Shown here: positions 15,208 to 24,179 of the stretch, one piece after another
Numbering within the stretch: the first letter of the stretch is position 1
Layout: each line of letters begins with the position of its first letter
Origin: Bog-756 sp963713625
GTDB lineage: Bacteria > Actinomycetota > Acidimicrobiia > Acidimicrobiales > RAAP-2
Length of the DNA: 64,000 nucleotides
NCBI GenBank assembly: GCA_963713625.1
Contig: CAVQMN010000004.1
Span: 186,001 to 250,000, forward strand
Direction: 5' to 3'
Position numbers and translations under genes: made by a program
The notes under the pieces: generated by a model
What the model was told of the DNA's origin: nothing
The model's database searches: none
The model's input: the letters and a program-made list of their open reading frames with translations, nothing else

Positions 15208-15891
15208 GTGGTTCCAGAACCGATGAGGGCACTTGTCGCCGAAGACGACGCGGCGCTCCGGTCCGTTCTCGACCGCGGCCTTCGCGAAAACGGCTACATC
15301 GTCGATGCCGTCTCCGACGGCGATGCTGCCGATCGCTACCTCAGCGCCTACGACTACGAGGTGGCGGTCATCGACTGGCGGATGCCCGGGCTCAGCGGAC
15401 TCGAGGTCATCGAGCGGGCCCGGCGTCGCGGAACGCGTCTTCCCATCCTGATGTTGACCGCACGCGATTCGACGGCTGACAGGATCTCCGGCCTCAACGG
15501 AGGGGCTGACGATTATCTGGTGAAACCCTTCGAGTTCGGGGAGCTGCTGGCCCGGCTGCGGGCGCTCCAGCGCCGACCAGCCTTGTCGGTCGGCCTTCAC
15601 CTCGAATGCGGCGACCTGGTGTTCGACCCGGACCTCCGGGGGGCAGCCGTCAACGGCACGGCCGTCGACTTGACCTGGACCGAGGCGGGACTGCTGGAGA
15701 TCCTGATCCGACGCGCACCTTCCGTCGTCACCCGACGGGCGATGGCCCTCCATGTCTGGGAGAACGAGGCCGATGCCGTCGGGTCGAACACCATCGACGT
15801 CCATGTCGGCCGGTTGCGGGCAAAGATCGCCAACAGCACCGCTCGGATCGAAACGATCCGGGGCGCGGGCTACCGCTTGGTGTCGGGATGA
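15208..15891 (+). CDS. OmpR-family response regulator
   Basis: A 227-residue two-component regulator. The receiver domain (about residues 6-120) has the acidic pair in 'VAEDDAALR', the phospho-acceptor Asp in 'VAVIDWRMPGLSG' near residue 55, the Thr of 'MLTARDS', and the Lys of 'YLVKPFEFGELLARL'. The winged-helix DNA-binding domain (about 130-225) ends in 'VGRLRAKI' and 'IRGAGYRL'. The GTG at 15208 is preceded by GGAGG at a 10-base distance; an ATG at 15223 gives a shorter form that begins directly at the receiver strand. The sensor kinase gene follows after 16 bases. Confidence 0.93.
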   Translation: MVPEPMRALVAEDDAALRSVLDRGLRENGYIVDAVSDGDAADRYLSAYDYEVAVIDWRMPGLSGLEVIERARRRGTRLPILMLTARDSTADRISGLNGGADDYLVKPFEFGELLARLRALQRRPALSVGLHLECGDLVFDPDLRGAAVNGTAVDLTWTEAGLLEILIRRAPSVVTRRAMALHVWENEADAVGSNTIDVHVGRLRAKIANSTARIETIRGAGYRLVSG

Positions 15892-15907
15892 TCCGGGCCG
15901 GTTCGGG

Positions 15908-17281
15908 GTGAGGACCACGCGGTCCCGCCGGCACGCGGCCAGGGTAGCCACGGTGGCGACCGTGGTGGTCATGGGGTGCTACCTGGTGGCGGTTCTGTCG
16001 CTGAACCTGCTCGTGGCCCGCCGGCTCACCGAACAAGCGGATGCCCGGATCGCGGCCCGCCTGTCGACCCTGGGACGGGCGTCACCGGAAGCCCTGAAGC
16101 AGCAGCCCATCCGTGCCGGGGGTGACAGCGACCTCGACGACGCCCCCATCTTCTTGTGGAGCGGCACCGGCTCTGGCACCTCCACGGCGATTTCCCCTGA
16201 CGTTCCCCCACTTCCCCGTCATGCCTGGACCACCGCCCCGGACACCGTCGACGTCCAGGGGACGACGTTCCGGATCCAAGCGGTGCGGTCCGGGTCCGGA
16301 TGGCTCATCGGCGGCGAGAGCCTCGCCCAGTTGGACCGCGTGCGGAGCGCACTCCTCGCTCCCGAGATCCTTTTCGGGCTGGCCTTGTTGCTGGTCGTCT
16401 ACGGCGGCTCGCTGGTGGTAGGCCTCCGGGCTTCGGCGCCCCTCGAGATCGTCCAACGCCGCCAGGCCGAGTTCACTGCGGACGCCTCACACGAGCTGCG
16501 TACGCCACTGAGCGTCATCGAGGCAGAGGTCGAGTTATCCCTGAGTCGGCCCCGGTCTCCCGAGGAGTACCGGGCAGTCCTCGGCCGCATCTCCAACGAG
16601 GGTCACCGGTTGCGACATATCGTCGACGAACTGCTCTGGCTGGCCCGAGCCGACGATGAGGGAACCTCCGCCCACCGGGAGCAGCGGACCGACCTTGCCG
16701 CCGTGGCTCTCGTGTGCGGCGAGCGGTTCCAGCCGATCGCCGCCGGACGAGAGGTCATCCTGCTGGTGGATGTAGAGGGATCGACCCCTTACTGGATCGA
16801 GGCCAACCCGAGCTGGATCGACCGATTGTTGGGGGTGCTCGTCGACAACGCATGCAAATACTCGAGCATCGGGGGGTACGTGAGGGTCAGAGTGCGGGGA
16901 AACGCCAATCGGGTCTTCCTCCAGGTCGACGACACGGGACCCGGAATTCCGCTCGAACAGCGATCGATGGTGTTCGATCGCTTCCATCGGGGGAGCAACG
17001 AACCCGGGGGCGTCGGCCTCGGACTGGCCATTGCCGACTCGGTGGTGAGGGCAACGGGCGGTACGTGGTCGGTCAGAGATTCTCCGTCTGGAGGAGCTCG
17101 CATGGAGGTGTCGTGGCGGAGGGTCCCCGGGCGTCGGATCAGTGCCGAGGCAGCGCTACCGCCAAGCCGTCCAAGCGTGGGAGCCGATCGGTCGGACCCC
17201 CCGCCCGGTTCATCTGCGGTACCCGATGTGGACAGCGTCACTGGAGAGGAGACCTTCCCGGTCGAACACCCCGGAAACTGA
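15908..17281 (+). CDS. Sensor histidine kinase, partner of the preceding regulator
   Basis: A 457-residue membrane sensor kinase. One membrane segment lies near residues 13-35 and a second near 155-175, enclosing an extracytoplasmic sensor region of about 120 residues with no recognised fold. The H box is 'DASHELRTPLSVIEAEVEL' (phospho-accepting His). Next come the N box 'VDNACKYSSIGG', G1 'DDTGPGIP', F box 'VFDRFHRG' and G2 'GVGLGLAI'. Every catalytic motif is present, so it should autophosphorylate and signal to the regulator 16 bases upstream. A HAMP domain is not evident. A proline-rich cytoplasmic tail of about 60 residues follows. The signal is unknown. Confidence 0.92.
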   Translation: MRTTRSRRHAARVATVATVVVMGCYLVAVLSLNLLVARRLTEQADARIAARLSTLGRASPEALKQQPIRAGGDSDLDDAPIFLWSGTGSGTSTAISPDVPPLPRHAWTTAPDTVDVQGTTFRIQAVRSGSGWLIGGESLAQLDRVRSALLAPEILFGLALLLVVYGGSLVVGLRASAPLEIVQRRQAEFTADASHELRTPLSVIEAEVELSLSRPRSPEEYRAVLGRISNEGHRLRHIVDELLWLARADDEGTSAHREQRTDLAAVALVCGERFQPIAAGREVILLVDVEGSTPYWIEANPSWIDRLLGVLVDNACKYSSIGGYVRVRVRGNANRVFLQVDDTGPGIPLEQRSMVFDRFHRGSNEPGGVGLGLAIADSVVRATGGTWSVRDSPSGGARMEVSWRRVPGRRISAEAALPPSRPSVGADRSDPPPGSSAVPDVDSVTGEETFPVEHPGN

Positions 17282-17452
17282 GCCGTAGAGACCGCGTCGG
17301 GCGCTCCTCAGTTTCACGCAGCTGTCAGGTTGGATCCATATGGTGAACTCCATGGGCCACAGAGACCGGCGTTCACGTCGGATTGCAAGCCGGGCCCCGG
17401 TCGTCCAACGCGGTCCCTTCTGTCGCCGAACTGGAAAAGGGATCGGACCCGG

Positions 17453-18712
17453 ATGCGGTCGGGAACAACGTCTGCCGGCCGGTCATTGACTGACCTCGCC
17501 AAACAAGAAGAGGTTCGCACTTCACCGACCGACGACCATGTAGACCGTGGGCGACGGCCCACGCGACGCCAATCTGTCCGTCGCAGAACAGTTGCTGTCA
17601 TTCTCATCGGGTTGGCAGGCCTCATGATCTGGCTGGGGATCTCGCTGGGGAGCGCGATGACCAATCCCTCGCTCGGCACGTCGATGTCGGCGCGCGTGGC
17701 CGAGTGGGCCCGTGGGCACGGCGGAGGGGGTGCAGTGAACTGGATCGAGAACCAGTGGTATGCGCATCACCAGCCCCCGAAAGGAGGCAAACCCCCGCCC
17801 GGTTCGATCCGACTGCCCAAACTGCCTCCGAGAGTGGTGCAGGCCGGTCCCGACCACCTTCCCGCACCTGCACCGATCGTCCCGCTTGCGAGCCCACCCA
17901 TCCCCGGTGAGGGCCAGTGGTCACCGGCCGGTCGCCTCGTCGACGAAATCCCTGCCGTCTACGAGACCACATTGCGTCCCGATCCTGTCCATACGAGCTA
18001 CGTGATCGGAGTGGCCTGGATGGACACCAAGCTGCTCAAGGCCACCTTGTACTCGGGAAGCATCATCCCCGGCGGGGGACCGTTCACCCACACCGCCCCG
18101 ATAGGCAACGGCGCAGCCGCTTCCCTGGTTGCTGCGTTCAATGCCGGGTTCCTGATGGCATCGGCCGATGGTGGCTACTACACCGATGGGAGGACGATCA
18201 TCCCCTTGCGGGAGGGGGCCGCGTCCTTCGTCGTCTACGCCAACGGGTCGGCCACCGTGGGGGCGTGGGGCACCGACGTGTCGATGAGCCCGAGTGTCGT
18301 CTCCGTCCGACAGAATCTGGACCTTCTGGTGAACGGCGGGCGAGCCACCCCAGGTCTCAATGCCGCCGACACCACCCGATGGGGGGCAACTCTCGGCAAT
18401 GCCGTCTTCGTGTGGCGGTCAGGAGTGGGCGTTACCGCCGACGGTGCGCTCGTCTATGTGGGCGGCCCCGGTCTCAACATCACGGATCTGGCTGGGCTCC
18501 TGGTCAGGGCGGGCGCCGTGCGGGCGATGGAGCTCGACATCAATACCGATTGGGTCAACTTCTCCACCTACCGTCCCACCACACCCCTGGGACAAGCGAC
18601 ACCCTCCAACGGGAGCGAGCTCCTACCCGGAATGGCCGGATCGCCAGGGCGCTATTTTCAGCCCTGGTGGGCGCGTGACTTCATCACCATGTCCTCGGCC
18701 TACGGTTCATGA
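17453..18712 (+). CDS. Membrane-anchored phosphodiester glycosidase-like protein
   Basis: A protein of about 419 residues. An Arg-rich N-terminus precedes one membrane helix ('VAVILIGLAGLMIWLGISLG'), then a proline-rich linker and a large extracytoplasmic domain. The domain has the pattern of the phosphodiester glycosidase / DUF2233 family: 'AAFNAGFLMASADGGYY', 'REGAASFVVYANGSATVG', 'RQNLDLLVNGGR', and 'AGAVRAMELDINTDWVNF'. Family members act on sugar phosphodiesters or cell-wall glycans; the substrate here is not known. The start is uncertain: the ATG at 17453 is preferred, while a TTG at 17330 would add 41 residues. A T-rich stretch about ten bases after the stop may mark transcription end. 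Confidence 0.72.
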   Translation: MRSGTTSAGRSLTDLAKQEEVRTSPTDDHVDRGRRPTRRQSVRRRTVAVILIGLAGLMIWLGISLGSAMTNPSLGTSMSARVAEWARGHGGGGAVNWIENQWYAHHQPPKGGKPPPGSIRLPKLPPRVVQAGPDHLPAPAPIVPLASPPIPGEGQWSPAGRLVDEIPAVYETTLRPDPVHTSYVIGVAWMDTKLLKATLYSGSIIPGGGPFTHTAPIGNGAAASLVAAFNAGFLMASADGGYYTDGRTIIPLREGAASFVVYANGSATVGAWGTDVSMSPSVVSVRQNLDLLVNGGRATPGLNAADTTRWGATLGNAVFVWRSGVGVTADGALVYVGGPGLNITDLAGLLVRAGAVRAMELDINTDWVNFSTYRPTTPLGQATPSNGSELLPGMAGSPGRYFQPWWARDFITMSSAYGS

Positions 18713-18857
18713 AGAGACCCACTTTTTTTCACGAACCTGGCGCCGACCCTCGGTCACATGGCCTTCCGGGCACCGCGGCGCCTGCACCGATCCAGAGTCA
18801 TGCCGATGGAGCCGGGGGTGAGCTGGGCCCCTGAGGGGCACCGGCTCAAGCCCCGGG

Positions 18858-20612
18858 TCAGCCGAGCGACATCCCCACCACCGGCTCGTTGAGAGTGGTC
18901 CCACCGGTAGAGCCCTGGAACGTGGCGCCCGGCCCGAAGGAGAAGATGCCACCGTCCGACGCCACCAGGTAGTAGCCGTCGCCCGTTGGGGAAGCAGCGA
19001 TTCCCACTACCGGCTTGTTGAGGGCCGTGCCCCCCATCGAACCGAGGAACGGAGCGTCGAAGCTGAACACGCCCCCATCCTTGGCCACGAGCCAGTACCC
19101 ACCGGTTACCGGATCCACCGCGATCCCCACGACGGGCTGATTGAGATGCTGGCCCCCCATGGAACCGTGGAAGACGGCACCCGGTCCATAGGCGAACACG
19201 CCACCGTCCGACGCCACCAGGTAGTAGCCGTCGTTGTTCGGCGTTGCCGCGATACCGACGACCGGCTGGTTGAGCCTGAGACCACCGGCAGACCCGAAGA
19301 AGGGGGCGTTGGCGCCGAAGGCAAAGACTCCACCATCGGCCGCAGCCAGCCAGCAGCCGTTCCCTCCCGGTGCGGCGGCAATGCCGACCACCGGTGCGTT
19401 GAGGATGGCGCTCAGCCCGGTGCAGTCGGAAGCATGTGTGCCGTGCCCGTACACGGCGCCACTGGCTCCGGCCAGGTTATAGCTGCTCCCGCCGGGTACC
19501 GCGGCGATGCCGACGACGCCCTGGCTGGTGACCCCGGACTGGGATCCGAGGAACGGCACCCCGAAGCTGAAGACGCCGCCGTCACCGGCGGTCAGCCAAT
19601 ACCCCTGCGGTGTCGAACTGTGCACCGAGATGTGGCCGAGCGGACCGGCGGGATTGCCACCCTTCCCGGGCACTGGGGCCGGATTCGGCTGCTCGACAGC
19701 GAAGGCGCACTCGCCGGTGGCGAAACCCCCGACCACGTTGGGAGAACCTTCGGAGTCCCCGTACTGGATGACGGGAGAATTGTCCGAACACAACAGATTT
19801 CCGGCCACCTGGTTGGTCAACATCTCACTGGAATCGGGATCGGCCAGGGTGTTCCCCGCGAAGGTGGCACTGCCGCCGACTTTGTTCCGAAGGGACCCGT
19901 CCCAACACGAGTTGAGCCCGGTAATGGCGAGATTGCCACCGATGGTGTTGTCCTCGTAGTCGCTGTAGACCGGGGACTGGAACTTGGCGAAGATCCCGGC
20001 GGGAGTGCAGTTGACGCCACCCCCACCACCTGCTTGCGTTGCATCCCCTCCGATGGTGCTGAGGTGGATGATGACCCCGAGGGGGTCGGTGGCGACCACG
20101 CTCCCCTTCACGGTGGCGGGTGAGTTGAGCGTGGGCTTGTTCTGGTTGGGATCGTCGACGCAGGCGAAAGCAGAGGCTTCGCAGCCGAGAAGCAGGCTGG
20201 CCCCGCTGTCCACATCGATGTTTCCGTCCACCGTGATCCCCGACGTGCCCGAACCGCCGACATCATTGTGGGCGAACGCGGCGATCAGGGCCGCACCGGG
20301 CTCCACGGTGACATCGCCCGTGACCACGACCTGGCCATCGTTGACGGCGCACACACCGGTGACCGAAACCGAGGTGTAGGTCCCGCCGGGGAGGGGCTCC
20401 GGCGAGGCGGACGTGCCCGCGCAGGTGAACGAGGACGGAGTCGGTGTGGTGGCCGACGCCGAGGCTGAGGTGCCCACCAGGCCGAGACCCGCCACCAGGG
20501 CGGCGGCCATCACCGGAACCAGGTAACGGCGACCCTGTCGAATCACCGCCAATTTCGTGGGCCGGTTCGTGCGCCGCATGTGCACGCTGCCAGCAGGATT
20601 GCTGTTCGCCAT
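18858..20612 (-). CDS. Secreted protein with six 'DGGVFAFG' propeller-like repeats
   Basis: A 584-residue exported protein. The ATG at 20612 has GGAGG 6 bases upstream. An extended signal peptide (to about residue 54, ending 'SASASA') is followed by a 270-residue Gly/Asn/Thr-rich region in which 'GNL', 'GSATFAG' and 'GGFATG' turns recur, suggesting a parallel beta-helix. After a Pro linker come six repeats of about 41-42 residues built on '[YC]xLxAxDGGVFxFG', 'FxGSxGG', 'LNxPVVGIAAxP'. I recall such repeats as characteristic of Acidimicrobiia secreted proteins. Six four-stranded units could close into a beta-propeller. The second repeat is degenerate ('GASGAVYGHG'). The function is unknown; surface binding is plausible. 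Confidence 0.75.
   Translation of the reverse strand: MANSNPAGSVHMRRTNRPTKLAVIRQGRRYLVPVMAAALVAGLGLVGTSASASATTPTPSSFTCAGTSASPEPLPGGTYTSVSVTGVCAVNDGQVVVTGDVTVEPGAALIAAFAHNDVGGSGTSGITVDGNIDVDSGASLLLGCEASAFACVDDPNQNKPTLNSPATVKGSVVATDPLGVIIHLSTIGGDATQAGGGGGVNCTPAGIFAKFQSPVYSDYEDNTIGGNLAITGLNSCWDGSLRNKVGGSATFAGNTLADPDSSEMLTNQVAGNLLCSDNSPVIQYGDSEGSPNVVGGFATGECAFAVEQPNPAPVPGKGGNPAGPLGHISVHSSTPQGYWLTAGDGGVFSFGVPFLGSQSGVTSQGVVGIAAVPGGSSYNLAGASGAVYGHGTHASDCTGLSAILNAPVVGIAAAPGGNGCWLAAADGGVFAFGANAPFFGSAGGLRLNQPVVGIAATPNNDGYYLVASDGGVFAYGPGAVFHGSMGGQHLNQPVVGIAVDPVTGGYWLVAKDGGVFSFDAPFLGSMGGTALNKPVVGIAASPTGDGYYLVASDGGIFSFGPGATFQGSTGGTTLNEPVVGMSLG
18860..19620. repeat. Six tandem ~126-bp coding repeats
   Basis: The C-terminal third of the secreted protein gene consists of six imperfect copies of about 126 bases, each encoding one 41-42-residue unit. 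The clearest adjacent copies are the third, fourth and sixth in the protein. Divergence at the third codon position suggests old duplication maintained by selection rather than recent expansion. Confidence 0.7.
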
Positions 20613-21005
20613 GTCCGCCTCCGATGTCTGAGGAGCTTCGCCGTATGAGCCGCCCAAAGGGTAGCGAAGAACCCGGGCAGGCGCACGGCAAAGGTGGCCG
20701 GTTCTTCGGCCCCGTTTCCGGCCTCGGATCCGTCGAAGCTTCGACAGTTCGTCCGGGACCCGGAAGACGACGGAGATGGGAGCGAGTTTTCGGTCGATAC
20801 CCGCTCTGAACTGGGGATTCGAGAACCCCAATCTCCGGGTGGCGATGGGCAGGCCTTCTCCGGCTGGCGGCGGGGCGAGCGGGAGAATGAAAGACCGGAT
20901 CACCGCCGATACGAGCGGCAAACGTTCCAACCGTTGGCGCGTTGCCGGTTCAGGCTCGCGGCTGAACCCATGACCTCACACCGCGACCACGACGTTCGGT
21001 CCGCG
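20613..21005. other. Intergenic region between ilvA end and the secreted repeat gene
   Basis: The 393 bases hold no supported gene. They should carry the promoter of the secreted repeat gene on the minus strand. A hairpin (20947-20968) lies just beyond the stop of ilvA. The open frames here lack ribosome binding sites. Confidence 0.4.
20947..20968 (-). terminator. Hairpin downstream of ilvA
   Basis: GGTTCAG (20947-20953) pairs perfectly with CTGAACC (20962-20968) around an 8-base loop, about 40 bases after the threonine deaminase stop. There is no T-run, but actinobacterial terminators often lack one. A role as an operator for the next gene is also possible. Confidence 0.4.
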
Positions 21006-22253
21006 CTAGATGAGGAACAGCGAGAGGGGGGAGTCCGCAGGGACACGTTCGATAGAGAGTGGGCTCGCCTCCATCCGGCCGAGCAGGCCTGTGACGTCAG
21101 ATGCCTGCTCGAGCTCGATGCCGACCAGGGCGGGGCCGGTGTCCTTGTTGGACTTCTTCACGTATTCGAACAGAACAATGTCGTCGCCTTCTCCGAGGAC
21201 CTCGTCCAGGAAGTGACGGAGTGCGCCCGGTTCTTGGGGGAAGGTCACCAGAAAATAGTGGCGGAGCCCTTCGTGGACGAGCGAGCGCTCGATCGTCTCC
21301 GCGTATCGGCTGACGTCGTTGTTGCCACCTGACACGACGCACACAATCGGGCCGTCCGGAAGGTCCTCGAGGAGGTGGAGGGCCGTCGTCGCCAGGGCCC
21401 CGGCGGGCTCGGTGATGATTCCGTCGACCTGGTAGAGGTTGAGCATCTCCGTGGCGACGGCCCCTTCGGGCACGATGACCACCTGATCGACCGAATCGCG
21501 GACAATCGGATACGTGAGATCCCCGACCCTTTCGACGCTCGCTCCTTCAACAAAGCGGTCGGTCGATTCGATGTCCACCGGGTGGCCGGCACTGAGCGCG
21601 GCGGTCATGCTGGGGGCGCCAGCGGGCTCGACTCCGATGATCCGGGTTGAGGGCGAGTGCACGCGGAACCACGTGGCCACCCCGGCAAGCAGTCCTCCCC
21701 CGCCCAGGGGGACGAGGAGCGTTGCCACCGGCTCCTCCATCTGATCGGTGATCTCGACGGCGACGGTCCCTTGGCCGGCGATGGTACGAGGGTCGTCGAA
21801 AGGATGGACGTAGATGGAGCCGCTGGTAGAAGAGTCGACCTTGGCTGAGGCGCTGGCCTCCTCGTAGGAGTGCCCGGCCACGATGGTCTCCACCAGGTCA
21901 CCGCCGATTGCCTTGATCTGCTGGCGCTTCTGCCGCGGCGTCGTCATGGGCAGGAAGACACGGGCGCGCACTCCGAGGAGCTGACAGCTGTAAGCGACCC
22001 CGAGGGCGTGATTGCCGGCACTGGCGCAGACAACCCCGCGGGACCGCTCGTCCTCAGGGAGCGAAGAGATGAGCGTGAAGGCACCTCGGAGCTTGTAGGA
22101 CCGGCTGATCTGTTGGTCCTCGCGCTTCAGCCAGACGGGAACACCGAGGGCGGCGGTGAGCCGTTCCGAACGGTGGAGCGGCGTGGTACTGATGACCGAA
22201 GCCAGCCGCGTGGCCGCGGCGGCGATGTCACTGGCATCAACGGTGTCGCTCAT
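21006..22253 (-). CDS. ilvA: Threonine ammonia-lyase (threonine deaminase)
   Basis: A 415-residue PLP enzyme that deaminates threonine to 2-oxobutanoate, the entry to isoleucine synthesis. The PLP lysine lies in 'SYKLRGA' near residue 52, the substrate loop is 'SAGNHALGVAY', and the phosphate-binding Gly loop is 'PLGGGGLLAGV'. The last about 85 residues ('HYFLVTFPQEPGALRHFL') form a single ACT-like regulatory domain, so isoleucine feedback is expected, as in the shorter corynebacterial-type IlvA. The ATG at 22253 follows GGAG; a GTG at 22286 adds 11 residues. Confidence 0.88.
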   Translation of the reverse strand: MSDTVDASDIAAAATRLASVISTTPLHRSERLTAALGVPVWLKREDQQISRSYKLRGAFTLISSLPEDERSRGVVCASAGNHALGVAYSCQLLGVRARVFLPMTTPRQKRQQIKAIGGDLVETIVAGHSYEEASASAKVDSSTSGSIYVHPFDDPRTIAGQGTVAVEITDQMEEPVATLLVPLGGGGLLAGVATWFRVHSPSTRIIGVEPAGAPSMTAALSAGHPVDIESTDRFVEGASVERVGDLTYPIVRDSVDQVVIVPEGAVATEMLNLYQVDGIITEPAGALATTALHLLEDLPDGPIVCVVSGGNNDVSRYAETIERSLVHEGLRHYFLVTFPQEPGALRHFLDEVLGEGDDIVLFEYVKKSNKDTGPALVGIELEQASDVTGLLGRMEASPLSIERVPADSPLSLFLI

Positions 22254-22380
22254 TGGCTCCGTCTCCGGGTCCGGGAGGTGGTACACCGATCTTGGCAGGT
22301 TGTGGTGAAGCAGGTGAGCGGAGCGAGCCTCGACCAGGCGTGACTGTCAGCCCGGCAGCCGGGCCAACGCGCCGAAGCGG

Positions 22381-22839
22381 TCAGTTGTCTCCGGGCCCAG
22401 GGGTCGGGACCAGCTGGCCGTTGGCCTTCAGGGTCACCTCCACGTTGCCACGGGTGGCGTTGGAGTAGGGGCACACCTGGTGTGCGGCCGCCACAATTGC
22501 GGTGGACCGTTCGGGATCGCTGATGCCGGGAAGCGAGACATCGAGCTCCACGGCCACATTGAAACCGCGGTTCTCCGTCGTGATCAGGCTGACTTCCGAA
22601 TCGATGGATACGGCCCCGAGGTCGACCCGCTCGCGACGTCCGACCACTGCGAGCGCTCCCTCGAAACACGCGGCGTACCCCACGGCGAAAAGCTGTTCCG
22701 GGTTGGTGCCTCCACCCTCACCGCCCATCTCGACGGGAGTGCGCAGCTGGACATCCAAGGCCCCGTCGCTGGTCTGACCGTGGCCCTGGTCCCGACCGCC
22801 CACCACGTGGGCGCGGGCTGTGTACAGCGATTTGGCCAT
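22381..22839 (-). CDS. ohr: Organic hydroperoxide resistance protein (OsmC/Ohr family)
   Basis: A 152-residue thiol peroxidase of the Ohr subgroup, which reduces fatty-acid and other organic hydroperoxides. The two redox cysteines lie in 'GYAACFEGAL' (near residue 58) and 'HQVCPYSNATRGN' (near 123). The N-terminal 'SLYTARAHVVGGRDGHG'-like region and 'DVQLRTPVEMGG' are typical. A strong ribosome binding site (GAAGGGAG) precedes the ATG. No OhrR regulator gene is adjacent. Confidence 0.93.
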   Translation of the reverse strand: MAKSLYTARAHVVGGRDQGHGQTSDGALDVQLRTPVEMGGEGGGTNPEQLFAVGYAACFEGALAVVGRRERVDLGAVSIDSEVSLITTENRGFNVAVELDVSLPGISDPERSTAIVAAAHQVCPYSNATRGNVEVTLKANGQLVPTPGPGDN

Positions 22840-22997
22840 TTCCGACTCCCTTCAACGTCCCGTTGCTTCGACCCTACCGTTTTGCCGTTCTCGGACATCC
22901 GACTCGGGGGCATCGCTCCTCGATCCGGGGCGGCACGGTGGCTCAGACCATGTGACGAACTCAAGGCGCACGTGGATTGGGGAACTCCCCCGACAGC

Positions 22998-24014
22998 TCA
23001 CCAGAACTGGGGATCGAGATCATCGTGGAGCTCTCCGGTTCGCGCGTCCATGTAGAAGCGGGCAAAGTCCAGATAGGTGTTGCGGATGTGGCGACGGGCC
23101 TCGTTCGCCGTCCGGTGATGACGAAGATGGGCGTGGAGTGCGTCCCACCAGATACTGCGCCCGATGGCGAAGCCCGTCCATCCGGGGATCGGTGCGATCA
23201 GCCGGATCCAGTGGTCGAGCTGGTCATGGGAGGCATGGCGACCCAGCAAGATGCAGTCGGCATTCCTTCCGTCACGTTTGGCCGTATCGACGATCCGCTC
23301 CGCGTCCTCGTGGCGGTCGAGCCCCTCCACCTTCCAAATGGCCGGATCCACCCCCTGGTCCTGCAGATATTCCATGGCCACCACGGTAAGACCGGGCCGT
23401 ATCTCGCGGTCGTACCGGGCCGAATCACCTTCGACCGCGGCCGTGTCGGAGTCCGACGCCGGAATCAGAAGCTCGATGATCAGCGGTCGGTCATTCCTCG
23501 AAGCCCAATGCGAAATCTGGGCCAGCTTGGCCGCTTGTTGCTCTCGTCGGGTCGGATCGAACCCAGGGTTGTCACGCACGAGCACCTTGGCGTAATCGGT
23601 GGCGTAGAACTCGGCGTGTTCAATCCATTCGTCGCCGTAGGCGAATTCGAGCCAATTCTCGCCACTCTTCTCGATGGGCATGGCCAGGCTGACGGCTCCT
23701 GCCGAGCGTGCGGTCAGTTCGGCGACGGAGGCACCGTACTGCTCGTCGACCAGAATTCCCGGCTGAACCCCCTCCGGCAACCCCGGCAACGCGTCGAGCA
23801 GTGCTTGGCAGACGAGGAGCTTGTCGGCGCTGATGCGGGCGGCCTGGGTGGGACTGATCGCCCCCTTCAGCCCGTAAAGGTCACGCTCGAGACTGTTGCG
23901 GTGGTCGACCGCGAGCAGCAGCAGAACGCGGTCATCGGCGGCCCGGGGCCGGTTCGACAGGTCTGCCGCTTCTCCCCCACCGCCCGCCGCCCCGTTCGTC
24001 GTCAGGTCGCTCAT
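22998..24014 (-). CDS. DUF2090 / IolC C-terminal-like aldolase-family protein
   Basis: A 338-residue protein resembling DUF2090 proteins, which include the C-terminal half of IolC-type inositol-catabolism proteins and tagatose-bisphosphate aldolase-like TIM barrels. Recognisable parts are 'LLLAVDHRNSLERDLYG' near the N-terminus, 'GILVDEQYGASVAE', the catalytic-type Lys in 'AMPIEKSG', 'PLIIELLIPA', 'AIWKVEGL', and 'GFAIGRSIWWDAL'. These fit a Schiff-base or phosphate-binding aldolase barrel, but the substrate is unknown. The ATG overlaps the stop of a tiny Trp-rich gene as ATGA, so translation is probably coupled. Confidence 0.72.
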   Translation of the reverse strand: MSDLTTNGAAGGGGEAADLSNRPRAADDRVLLLLAVDHRNSLERDLYGLKGAISPTQAARISADKLLVCQALLDALPGLPEGVQPGILVDEQYGASVAELTARSAGAVSLAMPIEKSGENWLEFAYGDEWIEHAEFYATDYAKVLVRDNPGFDPTRREQQAAKLAQISHWASRNDRPLIIELLIPASDSDTAAVEGDSARYDREIRPGLTVVAMEYLQDQGVDPAIWKVEGLDRHEDAERIVDTAKRDGRNADCILLGRHASHDQLDHWIRLIAPIPGWTGFAIGRSIWWDALHAHLRHHRTANEARRHIRNTYLDFARFYMDARTGELHDDLDPQFW

Positions 24015-24139
24015 GGCCGGGGGGTCCTGGCTGCATCCGGGGGTACCGATACCCGCCCAGCCCCGGGGCTCACCCGCCAGCCTTTCGTCCCCAACCACTC
24101 CCACCACGCCATGTGGTGCCAGCTCGTCGCTTCAATCAT
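24011..24139 (-). CDS. Tiny Trp-rich protein (42 aa) coupled to the DUF2090 gene
   Basis: A 42-residue open frame whose ATG follows a near-ideal ribosome binding site (AAAGGA, 7 bases away). Its stop overlaps the next gene's ATG as ATGA. The first 21 residues contain five tryptophans ('SWHHMAWWEWLGTKGW'); the rest is Pro/Arg-rich. The start signal and the overlap argue for real translation. It may be a small membrane-surface protein or a regulatory leader peptide whose translation controls the DUF2090 gene. No homologue is known to me. Confidence 0.5.
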   Translation of the reverse strand: MIEATSWHHMAWWEWLGTKGWRVSPGAGRVSVPPDAARTPRP

Positions 24140-24179
24140 CTCCGTTTCCTTTCGCCGTGTACCCCCAGGAACCGCCCGG

